This document shows positions 1 through 9,931 of a stretch of 64,000 nt of DNA, one piece after another. Under the pieces are notes generated by a model. That model had not been told where the DNA came from and searched no databases. It saw only the letters and a list, made by a program, of their open reading frames with translations. The stretch covers positions 13,983-77,982 of the forward strand of contig SIJG01000125.1 in the NCBI GenBank assembly GCA_023374025.1, given 5' to 3'. The stretch's first letter is position 1. Each line of letters starts with the position of its first letter. A program made the position numbers and the translations under genes. This DNA comes from Heterodera schachtii (Eukaryota; Nematoda; Chromadorea; Rhabditida; Heteroderidae).

Positions 1-724
1 AATGCCTTGTGAATTTATCGGTGGATCAATGGACGGCTTCTATGGAACAGCTCGGAACGGTGATTGTTGGAACGTGCCAATTCAGTCTGAGCTAACTCAG
101 TCTGAGCCAACTTTGAGAGTGTCAATATAACGTGTTAAGTTGTTGACCGAATGAATATCCAACAATCTTGAGATCATTTAAAAGCTTTTTATAGGCTCTA
201 TTAGCCTCCTGATATTTACAGGGAATGTTGAATTGTAAAAAAAGATAGAGACAGAAAAAAGCCTCAGAAATTTTCTGCCTTTTTTTTTGCTGTTTTTCGA
301 ATTGTACCCAACAATGTTTGTTATACGTTTGGTCAACAAAGGAAAAGAATTGTAGCGCCTTTTTTTTTACTTTGCTGAGACTGAGTTGGCCCGGGTTTTG
401 CCGTCCTATTGCATTGGTTTTTCTGTTATATTTTTGTCCATTATTTTTTAGGCATTTTCCAATGCTTCTTCACCACTGACTTTCCACATTCAATTGACGC
501 TTTCGTCCAGCTTAATTGGCTTCGTCGTGGAATTTGATCTGATCAACGAAGTGACTGGGGAGCAATTGACACTGGAACAATATGGCACAGATGAATATGG
601 GCTTATCCGTTGTCCAATTGGATGGGATGTAGAAAAATGGGACAATGAGTGGAAAGAATTGAGTGCTGCTCGACCGAGACGGATTGACATTTGGATCGAG
701 GACGGCGGATTTGACGAGGGGTGA
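1..724 (+). pseudogene. Class B F-box-like gene, 3' part only
   Basis: This is the 3' end of a class B gene entering from outside the window. Exon 1-59 encodes the end of the central domain (CLVNLSVDQWTASMEQ) and ends at a GT donor at 60. Exon 452-720 begins after a TTTAG acceptor and encodes the C-terminal domain (FSNASSP, FDLINEVTGEQL, RCPIGWD, DGGFDEG). In sister genes the GGGTGA at the end is a splice donor leading to a small last exon. Here that exon is missing, because an unrelated class A fragment starts about 40 bp downstream, so translation would stop at TGA 722-724. The 392-bp intron is swollen by a transposon. The 5' part cannot be judged. Confidence 0.6.
76..392. mobile_element. 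Small inverted-repeat transposon inside an intron
   Basis: The left end carries repeated CAGTCTGAGC-type units (about 76-114) and the right end their reverse complement (GCTGAGACTGAGTTGGC, 374-390). The interior has no coding potential. It sits in the last visible intron of the class B gene at 1-724. Termini of the same style occur at 36319-36678. No clear target duplication was found. Confidence 0.5.
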
Positions 725-761
725 ACAACAATTTAGCTAAAATGATCAATGCTTTTTGTTT

Positions 762-1361
762 TGCGCAAAAATAGGCCAAATTTCAGCGACAAAAACATCC
801 CAAATCGGTTGGACATCCGCATCAAATGCATGCACAAACACTTCCAAATTGGTGCCACTTTTGTCAAAGAAACGCTTCTTGGAATGGAGAAATTCAATGA
901 CGGAATGGTCAATGTACCTGAAAAATTATTAATGCTTTAGCGTACAGAAAAGGTAAGAATGACTGAATCTGAAGGTTCTTAAAGCAGATTTTGTTGGGCA
1001 TCTGACGGTTCGACAACGGAAAATCCACAAAATTGCCACCCATCGGTACAGTCGGACCATTGTCACCGATTAGTATAGACACTTTCTGTTTTGGCCCTTC
1101 GTTCTTGTCCATTTTGATCATTCTCCAAATTGTCAATTCCGTTTTGCCATCGAAATGCGTGTCCACCAGCGCATCAAAACGTGGCGAAATCAGTGCCATT
1201 TTGAGTCCGAGTTCAGCATGGTCAAATGATGGCAGAATGTCCATCCACACATCGTTACAAAGCCAACTGAAACATGGGAAAAATTGGATGAGGCAAAACG
1301 AATATTTGCAATTTTAAATGAAAATTTTGTAATTTTTCAAAAATCATTACCGTCTGTTCAT
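762..1361 (-). pseudogene. Class A F-box-like gene, truncated 3' end
   Basis: The 5' half of a class A gene is preserved: exon 1 at 1361-1351 (MNR plus a split Arg codon), exon 2 at 1266-964 and exon 3 from 917. Exon 2 encodes the F-box-like segment (WLCNDVWMDILPSFDHAEL) and a TVPMGGN insertion not seen in sister genes. Exon 3 reads well (YIDHSVIEF, IWDVF) but homology stops near 762, just after EIWP. The rest of exon 3 and exons 4-5 are absent, and the sequence joins the downstream flank of a class B gene. Phase is kept at every junction, so loss of the 3' half is the only obvious defect. Confidence 0.65.
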
Positions 1362-1677
1362 TTTGTGGTTTAATCAGCAAAGGTTTCCAATTTTTTAAAT
1401 TTAATTTGTGTGTCACAAAGGGCAAAAACTGTGTTAACTTAAAGCATAGACAATTAGGAAAAATATGAGAGAGCAAAAAGAACACAAAATTTAGAAAAGT
1501 AAAATGTACATGAAAAAAGTAACTTCGCATTAAAAGCTTTGAAATTACCGAAAAGGAGAAAAAATAGCAATTTTATACTAAAATATTAGCGTACATTTGA
1601 GTCGTGAGGGAATTGACCAATTACCGAAACAATTCCTTTTCGCGTTAATTTCGCATTTAAATTATATTGTCCTCTGC
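1362..1677. promoter_or_regulatory. Upstream region of the truncated class A gene
   Basis: AT-rich sequence with no ORF of merit. Read on the minus strand, about 1570-1600 matches the conserved upstream block of this family, CGCTAATATTTTAGTATAAAA, which includes a TATA-like element. It lies about 210 bp before the start codon at 1361. Confidence 0.4.
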
Positions 1678-2112
1678 CGGAACCCGTCAGTTGGGCCCTC
1701 ACGATTGGGCCCCACACGTTTGGGCCCCAGCATGTTTTTCCATGATAGCTTTTTTTTTGGCATCCAAATCCAACATTCTTGGTATCATTCGAAAGCTTTT
1801 AACATGCTTTATTATCCTTACTAAAAACAAAAAGATTTTTGGCTTTAAAAAAAGTTTTTAAGAAAAAAATTTCAAAAATTTTAATTTTTTTGCAATTTTC
1901 ATGTATAACTTTTTTAGTAATTGTCTAATCGCAAAGCAATAGCTTAGAAAAAGCTTCTAAATATGTTAAGCTTTCGAATGATAACAAGTTTATTGGATTT
2001 GGGTCACAAAGAAAAAAGTTATAGAAAGTTATAGTGGAAAAATATGCTGGGGCCCAAACGTGAGGGCCCAAAAGTGGGGGCCCAATCGTGAGGGCCCAAC
2101 TGACGTAGACCG
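1678..2112. mobile_element. MITE with TTGGGCCC-type termini and 8-bp target duplication
   Basis: The ends are inverted copies built from short GGGCCC units (CGTCAGTTGGGCCCTCACG on the left, its complement on the right). Inner arms carry the conserved pair ATTCTTGGTATCATTCGAAAGC and its complement. The element is flanked by TCCTCTGC at 1670-1677 and 2113-2120, a perfect 8-bp duplication. No coding capacity. The same family lies at 5514-5896, 24515-24990 and 36319-36678. Confidence 0.75.
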
Positions 2113-2132
2113 TCCTCTGCACAGTAGTTCTT

Positions 2133-2560
2133 TCCGGGCCAGGACGTTTTCGTACCGCCGTTTTCGTACGAGTGGATATGCAAAAAAAATTGCATTCATA
2201 TTATTTTTTTAATCTTTAAGTAATTACTAGGGCTGGGAATTTAAGTCAAATGTCTTTTTTTTCGCTAAATCTAAATGGAGGAGTTTATGAACCAGCAGCA
2301 AGTAATTAAAAAAAACGAAATAATGATAAGTTGGTTGTTGAGACGATTGATTGCTCAAACAATATTTGTGAAAGTCGAACACCAAATGGCGAGAATATTT
2401 CAAAATTTCAATTTAAAAAGTTTTGAAAAGTGTAGGAATTTCTTTAAAACAAATCTTAGGCATTCATCTGTTAGCCTACGAGTTTTCCTTAAATTATTTT
2501 AGAATCAAAAATTATGCCAAAAAATACAGAAAAAATGACTCTTTATTTGACCATTTTGGC
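2133..2560. mobile_element. Fragment of the GTTTTCGTACCGCC-terminus element
   Basis: The stretch starting GGCCAGGACGTTTTCGTACCGCC, and the following ACTAGGGCTGGGAATTTAAG and CAAGTAATTAAAAAAAACG blocks, match the larger element at 50107-50962. Only one terminus with about two repeat units is present. An open frame at 2275-2502 is part of this repeat and is not a recognisable protein. Confidence 0.55.
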
Positions 2561-2599
2561 GCTGTGCCAACAATTTTTTGTAGGAAAATTTGTATAATT

Positions 2600-2825
2600 T
2601 AGGACTTGTATTGAAAGAATTAATTTGTACTGAATATTTCGAATTGTGAATTAATTTGTCCAAGAATATTTCGAATTAATTTGTACTGAATATTTCGAAT
2701 TGCTTTGTACTGAATTTTCGAATTAATTTGTCCAAGAATATTTCGAATTGCTTTGTACTGAATTTTCAGCATTAATTTGTACTGAATTTTAGAATTAATT
2801 TGTCCAAAAATATTTCGAATGGTGC
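2600..2825. repeat. AATTTCGAATTAATTTGTACTG minisatellite
   Basis: About six imperfect copies of a 40-odd-bp unit built from TTTCGAATT, AATTTGTACTGAAT and TTTGTCCAAGAATA. The array replaces the 5' part of the F-box exon of the class B gene that follows, so its growth or insertion marks the truncation point. Confidence 0.7.
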
Positions 2826-2856
2826 TGTTAGTTTCGACAGTAGAGTTTATTTAAAG

Positions 2857-4461
2857 CTCGGCCTCGAAATTGCACTGATCAGCCGTCGATTTGACCTCCG
2901 AGTGGACGAACACTTTAAAACGCGCAAATGGAGATTGGAGAAACAATTGCTAATCCAATGGGACATTGAAGAAAATGGCAAGAAGAAAATGCAAATTGTC
3001 AATTCCGATGGAAATCCATTGCCAATCCCTCGAATTCCGTTGTCGAACAAAATCATCGGATCCAGCAAATGCATTCAGATCATGTAAAAATTGATTAGAT
3101 TGGAAATTTTCATCATTTTCTGCACTTTTCAGGTACATCGATCAAAATGTCGTCGCATTTCTCCGCCATTTTCGCCCTGTTTTGGCCAATTGTGCAACCG
3201 AATTTGACATTATCACTGAAAATGTTCGCATTCCGGAGTTTGTTGTGCTCAACATTTGGCCAATGTTCCGCAATTCAATTCGTTTGATGATTTTTAACGG
3301 CATCGCTTTTCGTCGTATGCGCCAATTGGCCCCGGCACTGCTCACCCATTGTCCACCACTTCGCGATCTGTCTTTTGATGACGGCATTCTCCCTGAATTT
3401 CTGGCCGATGACAGTGCCATGGCGTCGGATGGTCAAGCGGTGGCCAAGTGGTTGTTCGCGCCCCATCCAGAAAATTTGCCAAAATTTCTCTGCTACTATG
3501 TGAATTTATCGATGATGGATCAATTATTGTCAACGTGGAACAGATCAAAGAGGTGTGATTTTCACGCGGTGTTTTTTTAATTCAATTTTCTGTGTATTTT
3601 TTGTCCCATTTTCAGGCATTTTCCAATGCTTCTTCTCCGATTGCTTTCCGCATTTTGGTTCACTTTCAGACGTCTTCTCCGATCGACTTCATTGTGCCAT
3701 TTGATCGGATCAATGAAGTGACTGGAGAGAAATTGATACTTCATCAATTTGCAAATGATATTTGGCTCAAACGTTGTCCAATTGCATGGGATCAGAGAAA
3801 GTGGCAATGTGATCAATGAAGTGTTTTTTGCTCGACAGAACCCAATTAATATTTTGATCAGAGACGGCGGATTCGACGACGGGTGACAATTTTTAAAAAA
3901 TTTTCAGTTTATGAGACCAAAGACGGATTTCAAATGGTGTAAAATCCGCCATTTACCGATTTTTTCGACAAAACATGGCATAACTTTGCTTAAAGGCAAT
4001 CAAATTATTTGAAGTTTTACATGCTAATGCTAATAGAGAAAAAGTTTGGCTATCGATTGGTATTAAGAAATTTAGAATTTGATTGCCTTTAAGCAAATTA
4101 TGCCAGCTAAATTTGCGGATTTTACCTAAACACCCATATATCTTGGTATCAATTGAAAGCTTAAACAAATACTTTAATTAAGAAATTCATGCTATACAAA
4201 AGCTTCTATAGACTTTCAGGACTCTTTCAATTTTCTAAGGCCCTAAGACCAAATCCAAGTGGCTGTTAATGCATTAATCTGAGTATTAATTTTGACCAAG
4301 CCTAATCCCGATTTGATTCATTAGCAAATTGTTTTTTCAGTCTTCTAAACGTTGCTTCTCCCGGGCCGAGTGATCAGCAACAACAACAGCAGCAGCAGAA
4401 AAATTCCATCTCGATAATATTGTGTAGTTGTTTGTTTGTACATATTTGATTTTTTTGCTTG
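2857..4461 (+). pseudogene. Class B F-box-like pseudogene
   Basis: Exons: about 2857-3083 (F-box exon lacking its first third), 3133-3560 (central), 3616-3884 (C-terminal) and a last exon from 4341. Family landmarks are clear: LGLEIALISRRFD, DEHFKTRKW, NIWPMFRNS, ASDGQAVAKWLF and DGGFDDG. It is broken in several ways. The anchor exons and start of the F-box exon are missing. One base is lost before the donor near 3540 (sister genes read ACGATTGAACAG, here ACGTGGAACAG). Indels near 3800-3830 create an in-frame TGA. The intron before the last exon also holds inverted GTAAAATCCGC copies (3940-3952, 4117-4127). The last exon is followed by a CAG run rather than the usual early stop. Confidence 0.7.
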
Positions 4462-4643
4462 CTCGCAAATTCGTCCATTCCCATTGTAATTGTATTGTAT
4501 GTAATTATTAATTCATTGTGAAGTTGTTGCTTGGCTTTTAATTACAAAAATTGGCTATAAATAATATGAAACATTTTTGATCGTATTAATTGTAAAATTA
4601 AGTGATTTGAAGCAATTTTGCTAATTTTTTCTATGCTACATAT
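4462..4643. other. Class B 3' flank
   Basis: AT-rich sequence resembling the flank downstream of other class B genes (TGCTTGCTCGCAAATTCGTCC). It ends at the target duplication CTACATAT (4636-4643) of the next element. No gene seen. Confidence 0.4.
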
Positions 4644-5500
4644 TAGAGACCGGAGCAGGACCGGATCCTGCGCAGGATTTTGCAGGATCCCAATCCGCAA
4701 TCCTGCATTTTTTGGAAAATGCAGGATTTGCAGGATTAATCCGGCCGGATCCGGTCCGGCAAAAGATTTTGAATTCCAATCCTGCAACAGGATCCGCAAA
4801 TTTGATTTTTGTGCAGGATCCGGCAGGATTTCATTGATTTTTTGAAAATTTTGAAGAACAGAATGCCAAAATTTTTGAATTAATTTATAATAAATTCAAC
4901 AAATTAGACCCAATTTTCATCTCAATTTTACCTAGAATTTGCAAAAAAAATTTCCTGGCGGCGCCTATCGGCACCGCAGGCGGATCGGCTTTTACTTATT
5001 AATCCTGTAGAAATGAGTCAAAATGTGCGACATTTGGTCATTTGGACAAAATCAGTTAAGAAATTGACAAAATTTTCCAAAAAAATTTTCAGACGGCGCC
5101 TATCGGCACAGCCGGACCCCTTTGTTCCTAGTTTTTGAAAAAATTGCGCCGAAAAAAAGCATTTTTGAAAAGCAAAAAATAGTCAAATTTATCGACCATT
5201 AACAGATTTGATTCCCGATCTCTTTTTACCGTCTGACCCATTTGAAAAATCTTAGTCGCCCCTTTTAATGCATCCCAGCCAACCCCTAAAAAATTCTTTT
5301 GGAAAATTTTTGAAATTTAATTGAAATTTTTTCAAAATTTCCAAAAATCCGCAATCCTGCGCAGGATCCGGCAAATTTTGAATGCAGGATTTGCAGGATT
5401 GCAGGATTTGCAGGATTAATCCGGCCGGATCCGGTCCTGCAAAAAATTTTGAATTCCAATCCTGCAACAGGATCCGAAAATTTGAAATTTCCGGTCTCTA
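4644..5500. mobile_element. hAT-like non-autonomous element with GCAGGATT satellite
   Basis: The ends are TAGAGACCGG and CCGGTCTCTA, fitting the YARNG start typical of hAT elements. Flanks are perfect 8-bp duplications, CTACATAT at 4636-4643 and 5501-5508, the hAT size. Both ends are packed with a private GC-rich repeat (TTTGCAGGATTAATCCGGCC, AATCCTGCAACAGGATCC). The middle holds two copies of the GGCGCCTATCGGCACCG hairpin motif (4956-4980, 5092-5116). No transposase. Confidence 0.8.
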
Positions 5501-5513
5501 CTACATATTATCC

Positions 5514-5896
5514 CGGTTTACCTCAGTTGGGCGCGCACGGTTGGGCGCCAGCACATGTTTTTCCACTATAACTTTTTTATTTGTCATCCAACTCAAACAT
5601 TATTGGTATTATTCAAAAGCCCTTCAAATGTTGTATTAGCCTGCAAAATTCCAAAAAATTTCGTCAATTTTGAACAAATTTATGGCCAAAAAGGTTGGAA
5701 AATTTGGTTTTTTGAATTCTTCAGGCCATAACTTTTTTGAACCTCAACGAAATTTTTCAGAATTTTGAAGACTAATAGAGGACACTTAGGGCTTTCGAAT
5801 GACACCAACTATATTGGATTTGGTTGACAACAAAAAAAGCTATAGCCAGAAAAGTGCTGGCGCCCAAACGTGCCGGCGCCCAACTGAGCGAGTCCG
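5514..5896. mobile_element. MITE, TTGGGCGC-type termini, 8-bp target duplication
   Basis: The termini CAGTTGGGCGCGCACGGTTG and the complement at the right end frame AT-rich arms with the conserved TTGGTATTATTC / GAATGACACCAA pair. TATTATCC at 5506-5513 and 5897-5904 is a perfect 8-bp duplication. It was inserted next to the right end of the hAT-like element, overlapping that element's own target duplication. Confidence 0.75.
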
Positions 5897-5909
5897 TATT
5901 ATCCTACCT

Positions 5910-7615
5910 ACATCGCCTCCCCTCGATTCGTCAACTCAACGATTCGTCAACTCAACGATTCGTCAACTCGACGATTCGTCAACTCAGTCAAAATGCGACG
6001 ATTCGTCAACTCGGCCAAATGTCAACGATTCGTCAACTCAATGATTCGTCAACTCGACGATTCGTCAACCCAGCCAAAATGTGACGATTCGTCAAATCAG
6101 CCAAATGTCAACGATTTGTCAACTCAATGATTCGTCAACTCGATGATTCGTCAACCCAGCCAAAATGTGACGATTCGTCAACTCAATCAATAATTACTTA
6201 AAATGGAACTTAAAGCAATTGACAAGAATTTCGAGGGATTCGAACTCGTATTCGGCAAGTAGTTTATAAAAAAATAAATACTTATTACGCATGCAGTAAT
6301 TTATTTTAATTTTGGCCTTTATGTAATGCTTTACCAGGCGAATTGTAGGCGCATTTGACATTGCATCAATTTCAATTTTGTTTTTCAATTTTAGCAAATC
6401 AATGAAATCAATTCGTAAACAAATTGAACAACAACATCGACGAAAAACCAAAGCGGTTCGGAGAGCCGTCTGCTGATTACGACGACAGCAACATTTTTCC
6501 TACCCAACGCGAGGACGCAGAGCAGATTGAACAAGCCGAATACACCGCATCAGATGAAGATGATGAGGAAAACAGACCTCTAATCGAATTTCAACGAGGA
6601 AAAACGGAGAGGGGATCATTATGCATTTGGCATAAAGGTCGGGTGGTTAAATTTTTCAATGGCTTTTCGATTTTTTGCAGGGTTCCGTTTCACTCGCATC
6701 AGAGGGCGATAGTTCCGCTGTTCCAACCGGGACTGTGAGGCAACTGCAGCATTGAAAAGTATTGGCAGAAGTCCGTGCAAACACCAAGGACGAAGCATTT
6801 GTGTCCATGGGCACTGACCTCGCACTGGCGGCAGTAATGAGAAGGTTATTCTCTTTTGATACTTGTGTTCCTCTGCAACGAAAATACTACGAAGAGGCGC
6901 TCAATGCGGTCAAAGCGGTGATTGCACCTAACACCCAGCACATAGTAAGTGATCATTTCTCCTAACTTTATTTCATCCCAAAATTTAAGTCATCAGTGAC
7001 TTTGAAACGCAACGATTCGGGCCATGCGAGAAACGTTTCAAGCGGCCCAATTGACGGGATGTCTATTCCTCATGAGCCAGGCAGTTTTCAGAAAATGGCG
7101 CGAAATGGGCTTGGCGGAATTGTATGCCAACGACGAAGAACAAGGAGAAGGCGCGCGGAACAGTTTCAGATTTTGTTTAATCTCAATCCCGTGATAATCA
7201 ACATTTTGATTCGTTTTTTTCTTTGAATTTTTGTTTAATAAAATTTGTTTGTGCAAGTTTTTGATTGAATATTTCATCGGAAGGGTCGTGATTTTATGTG
7301 TTCTTGTTTCTAAATTAGTCTAAAAGAATGCTATAATTATGCTAAGCGCCATTAAAAGCTCTGGAAACTGCTTTTTAAAACAATTTTTGGATGAGTTGAC
7401 GAATCGTCGCATTTTGGCTGAGTTGACGAATCATTGAGTTGACGAATCGTTGACATTTGGCTGAGTTGACGAATCGTCACATTTTGGCTGGGTTGACGAA
7501 TCGTCGAGTTGACGAATCATTGAGTTGACGAATCGTTGACATTTGACTAAGTTGACGAATCGTCGCTTTTTGGCTGAGTTGACGAATCGTCGAGTTGACG
7601 AATCGTTGGCGCGCC
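5910..7615 (+). mobile_element. Degenerate Mutator-like element with tandem-repeat termini
   Basis: The left terminus (about 5935-6185) is a tandem array of ACGATTCGTCAACTC units; the right terminus (about 7388-7605) is the same array inverted. ATCCTACCT (5901-5909) and ATCCTACAT (7616-7624) form a 9-bp target duplication with one mismatch, the Mutator size. The interior encodes relics. Exon 6424-6637 (acidic DDEE-rich) splices to 6681 and gives a FLYWCH-type finger (GFRFTRIRGR, then FRCSNRDC, then HGH), with TAG at 6710-6712 where the tryptophan should be. About 6990-7190 encodes a transposase piece split by a frameshift (ISDFET, then AQLTGCLFLMSQ, WREMGLAELY). It cannot move by itself. Confidence 0.75.
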
Positions 7616-7616
7616 A

Positions 7617-7791
7617 TCCTACATATTATTTTGATTTAAAATTGCATTTGGCGTTTTGTTGTTGTTTAATTTTGTGTCATTCATTTTTTTGTTTGCTTGT
7701 GATTTGGTGTTTAGGATTAATATGTATGTAATTGTGTTAGTTTATGCAGTCTGCTGCTGAAGTTTATCTGCCCTATGTATTGATTTGTCCT
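7617..7791. repeat. 175-bp near-identical repeat, copy 1
   Basis: Matches 42602-42778 almost base for base, from CCTACATATTATTTTGATTT to CCCTATGTATTGATTTGTCC (one difference noticed). The copies lie 35 kb apart in the same orientation. Function unknown. Confidence 0.75.
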
Positions 7792-7950
7792 CGCCTTTTT
7801 TTTTATTTGGATGGAAGAAATTCACTCCATTCCCAACTCATTGGTTAAAGGATTTGCATGACAATTTGATTTACCTTAGATATTCTGAATTTTGTGACAC
7901 CAAACAATTGGAAAAAGGGCAAATTAAGCTAATTGCTAATTGCAGCAAAA

Positions 7951-9212
7951 ATGAACAGACGGTAAGGAATTTTCTTAAATAAAATTACAAATTTTTTAAT
8001 TTTCCCCTAATTTCTCATTTCAGTTGGATTTGTAGTGACGTGTGGATGGACATTTTCCCTTTGTTTGACCGTCCTCAACTCGGCCTCAAAATGGCATTGC
8101 TTTCCGATCGTTTCGACATTTTGGTGGACGCGCATTTTGATGGCAAAACGGAATTGACAATTTGGAATTACATTATAATTTGCAAAGACAAAGGACCAAA
8201 AGCAAACGCTATTAGACCAGAACCGAAAGTGTCTGTACGGATTGATGGCAAATTAGTGGAATTTCCATTGCCGGATCGTCCGCTTCCAAACAAAATTCGT
8301 TTTCGTTTTCTTCATATTAAGTAATTTCAAACTTTTTTGTATATTAAAGCTTTTGTATGTTTCTTCAGCTATATTGACCGCTCCGTCATTGAATTTTTCC
8401 GTTCCAACAAGCAAATTTGGGACAGAATGGGCACCAATTTGGCGTGGTTTTGTAAAAATGTCGAGCCAATTTGGGATGTTTTGGCCCGAGAAATTTTGCC
8501 AATTTTTGCGACAAACATTCGCCAATTGTACTTTCCTAATGGCAATCATTTGGACAATTTGCTTCGCCACATTTCGCCGACGCTTCTCACTGATTTTGAT
8601 CAATTGAATTCAATCGATTCTGGTATTCTGTGCCCCGATGGAATTGCTGATGATGGACCGAATGCAACTGGTGGCCAGGCGTTGTCCAAATGGCTTCACA
8701 CTCCGACAAAAAATGGCCAACCGAAGCGATTTCGACGCAAGAATTCTTTGGATCCACAAAATCTCGAATGGATCAACAACTTCAAAGAGGTGGACCGCAA
8801 AATATTTTTGTTAAATTGTTTTTGTTTTACCGTTTAGACATTTCTCTCTGCCACCACTTCTGTCAGTTACCATATTCATCTTTATATTCATACGACGACA
8901 AAAATGCCAATTGAACCATTTGAAGTGGTGAACAAAGGGACAAATGAGAAGCTGATACTGTGGAAAAAATTCGAGTATAATTGGCTGCTGATACGGTGTC
9001 CAATTGGGGAGACGGTGACGGTTCAGCGGAAGAAAGACGAAAATTGGGACGACAATTTGAACAATGTCCATTTCCATTTGTGGGATGACATCAATACATC
9101 ATGCATTGGGTAAGAGCAGCAGCAACGGATAAGTGATCCAATTTAAAACTCACTTAATTTTAGGCCTTTGTCGCCACCAGCGGAAGAAGAAAAAGAAAAA
9201 GCGGACGAATGA
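7951..9212 (+). CDS. Class A F-box-like protein (five exons, intact)
   Basis: Predicted 349 residues from exons 7951-7961, 8024-8320, 8369-8789, 8838-9109 and 9164-9212; all junctions are in phase with GT/AG ends. Residues 1-4 come from the 11-nt start exon. The F-box-like segment is at about 5-45 (WICSDVWMDIFPLFDRPQL, then LLSDRFDILVDAHFDG). The central domain runs to about 243 (IWDVLAREILPIF, SPTLLTDFDQLNSI, GQALSKWLHTP). The C-terminal domain follows (FEVVNKGTNEKL, LIRCPIGE), with an acidic tail GPLSPPAEEEKEKADE. No signal peptide or membrane segment. By family it may recruit substrates to an SCF ubiquitin ligase; that is inference. It is the best-preserved class A model. The 160 bp upstream show no clear TATA box. 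Confidence 0.8.
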
Positions 9213-9931
9213 AAGCAACGAAAATTAATTATGTTTAAGAAACGGTCAACGATCTCACCAATTGGATTCGGATTTGATGCTATCATTTTCTTTTTGTTGC
9301 AAATGTCACTTATTTTGAATACAACAATTTTCTGAAAAACATAGAAATTTGTGCTTTTTCTCTCAAAAACTATCTGAGATAACTCATTCAGTCTAAAATT
9401 TCATAATTACATAAGAATGGTCTAAATTCTTTTTTTTGAGCCAATTTTTGGATAAAATAATATATTAATATTTAAAAGCAAAAGTTTCGGATATTTGGTA
9501 AAATTTTTTGATACTTCCCCTACTTCCCATGGACAAATAGAGCTTAAATTTTTTAACAATTTTGCAATAAAAGATCGTTTAAGTGTTGTTTAGACCAAAA
9601 ATGTGAAATTCAAAACATTTAAATTTGCGATTTTTTGTTCTAATTCGGGTCCGGGATTCGAAATTGGCCGAAATGGATGTAATATTCGTGATTAGTTTGG
9701 CGGAGCCTTTCTGCACCAGCGGACCCTTTCCGAAAATTTTTAACTTTTTGTTCGAATTAGGGTCTGTGTTCGCAATGGACAAATCCGAGTTCAGATTCGT
9801 AATTCCCGGGGTCCCGCCCGGGTCCATCTTCCTTGTCCCGGTCCCGGCAATTTGAAAATTTGGGCCTCTACTAATCAGCTAGTCAACACCCTCGCAAATC
9901 CCCGGAAACTGATTCTGAGCCTGAAAAAAAA
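9213..9931. repeat. Intergenic repeat-derived DNA
   Basis: AT-rich, without a gene. About 9635-9700 and 9740-9870 carry inverted copies of TTCGGGTCCGGGATTCGAAAT, a short dispersed repeat also seen near 10600, 17450, 18310, 21770-21980, 46850 and 60300. Confidence 0.45.
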
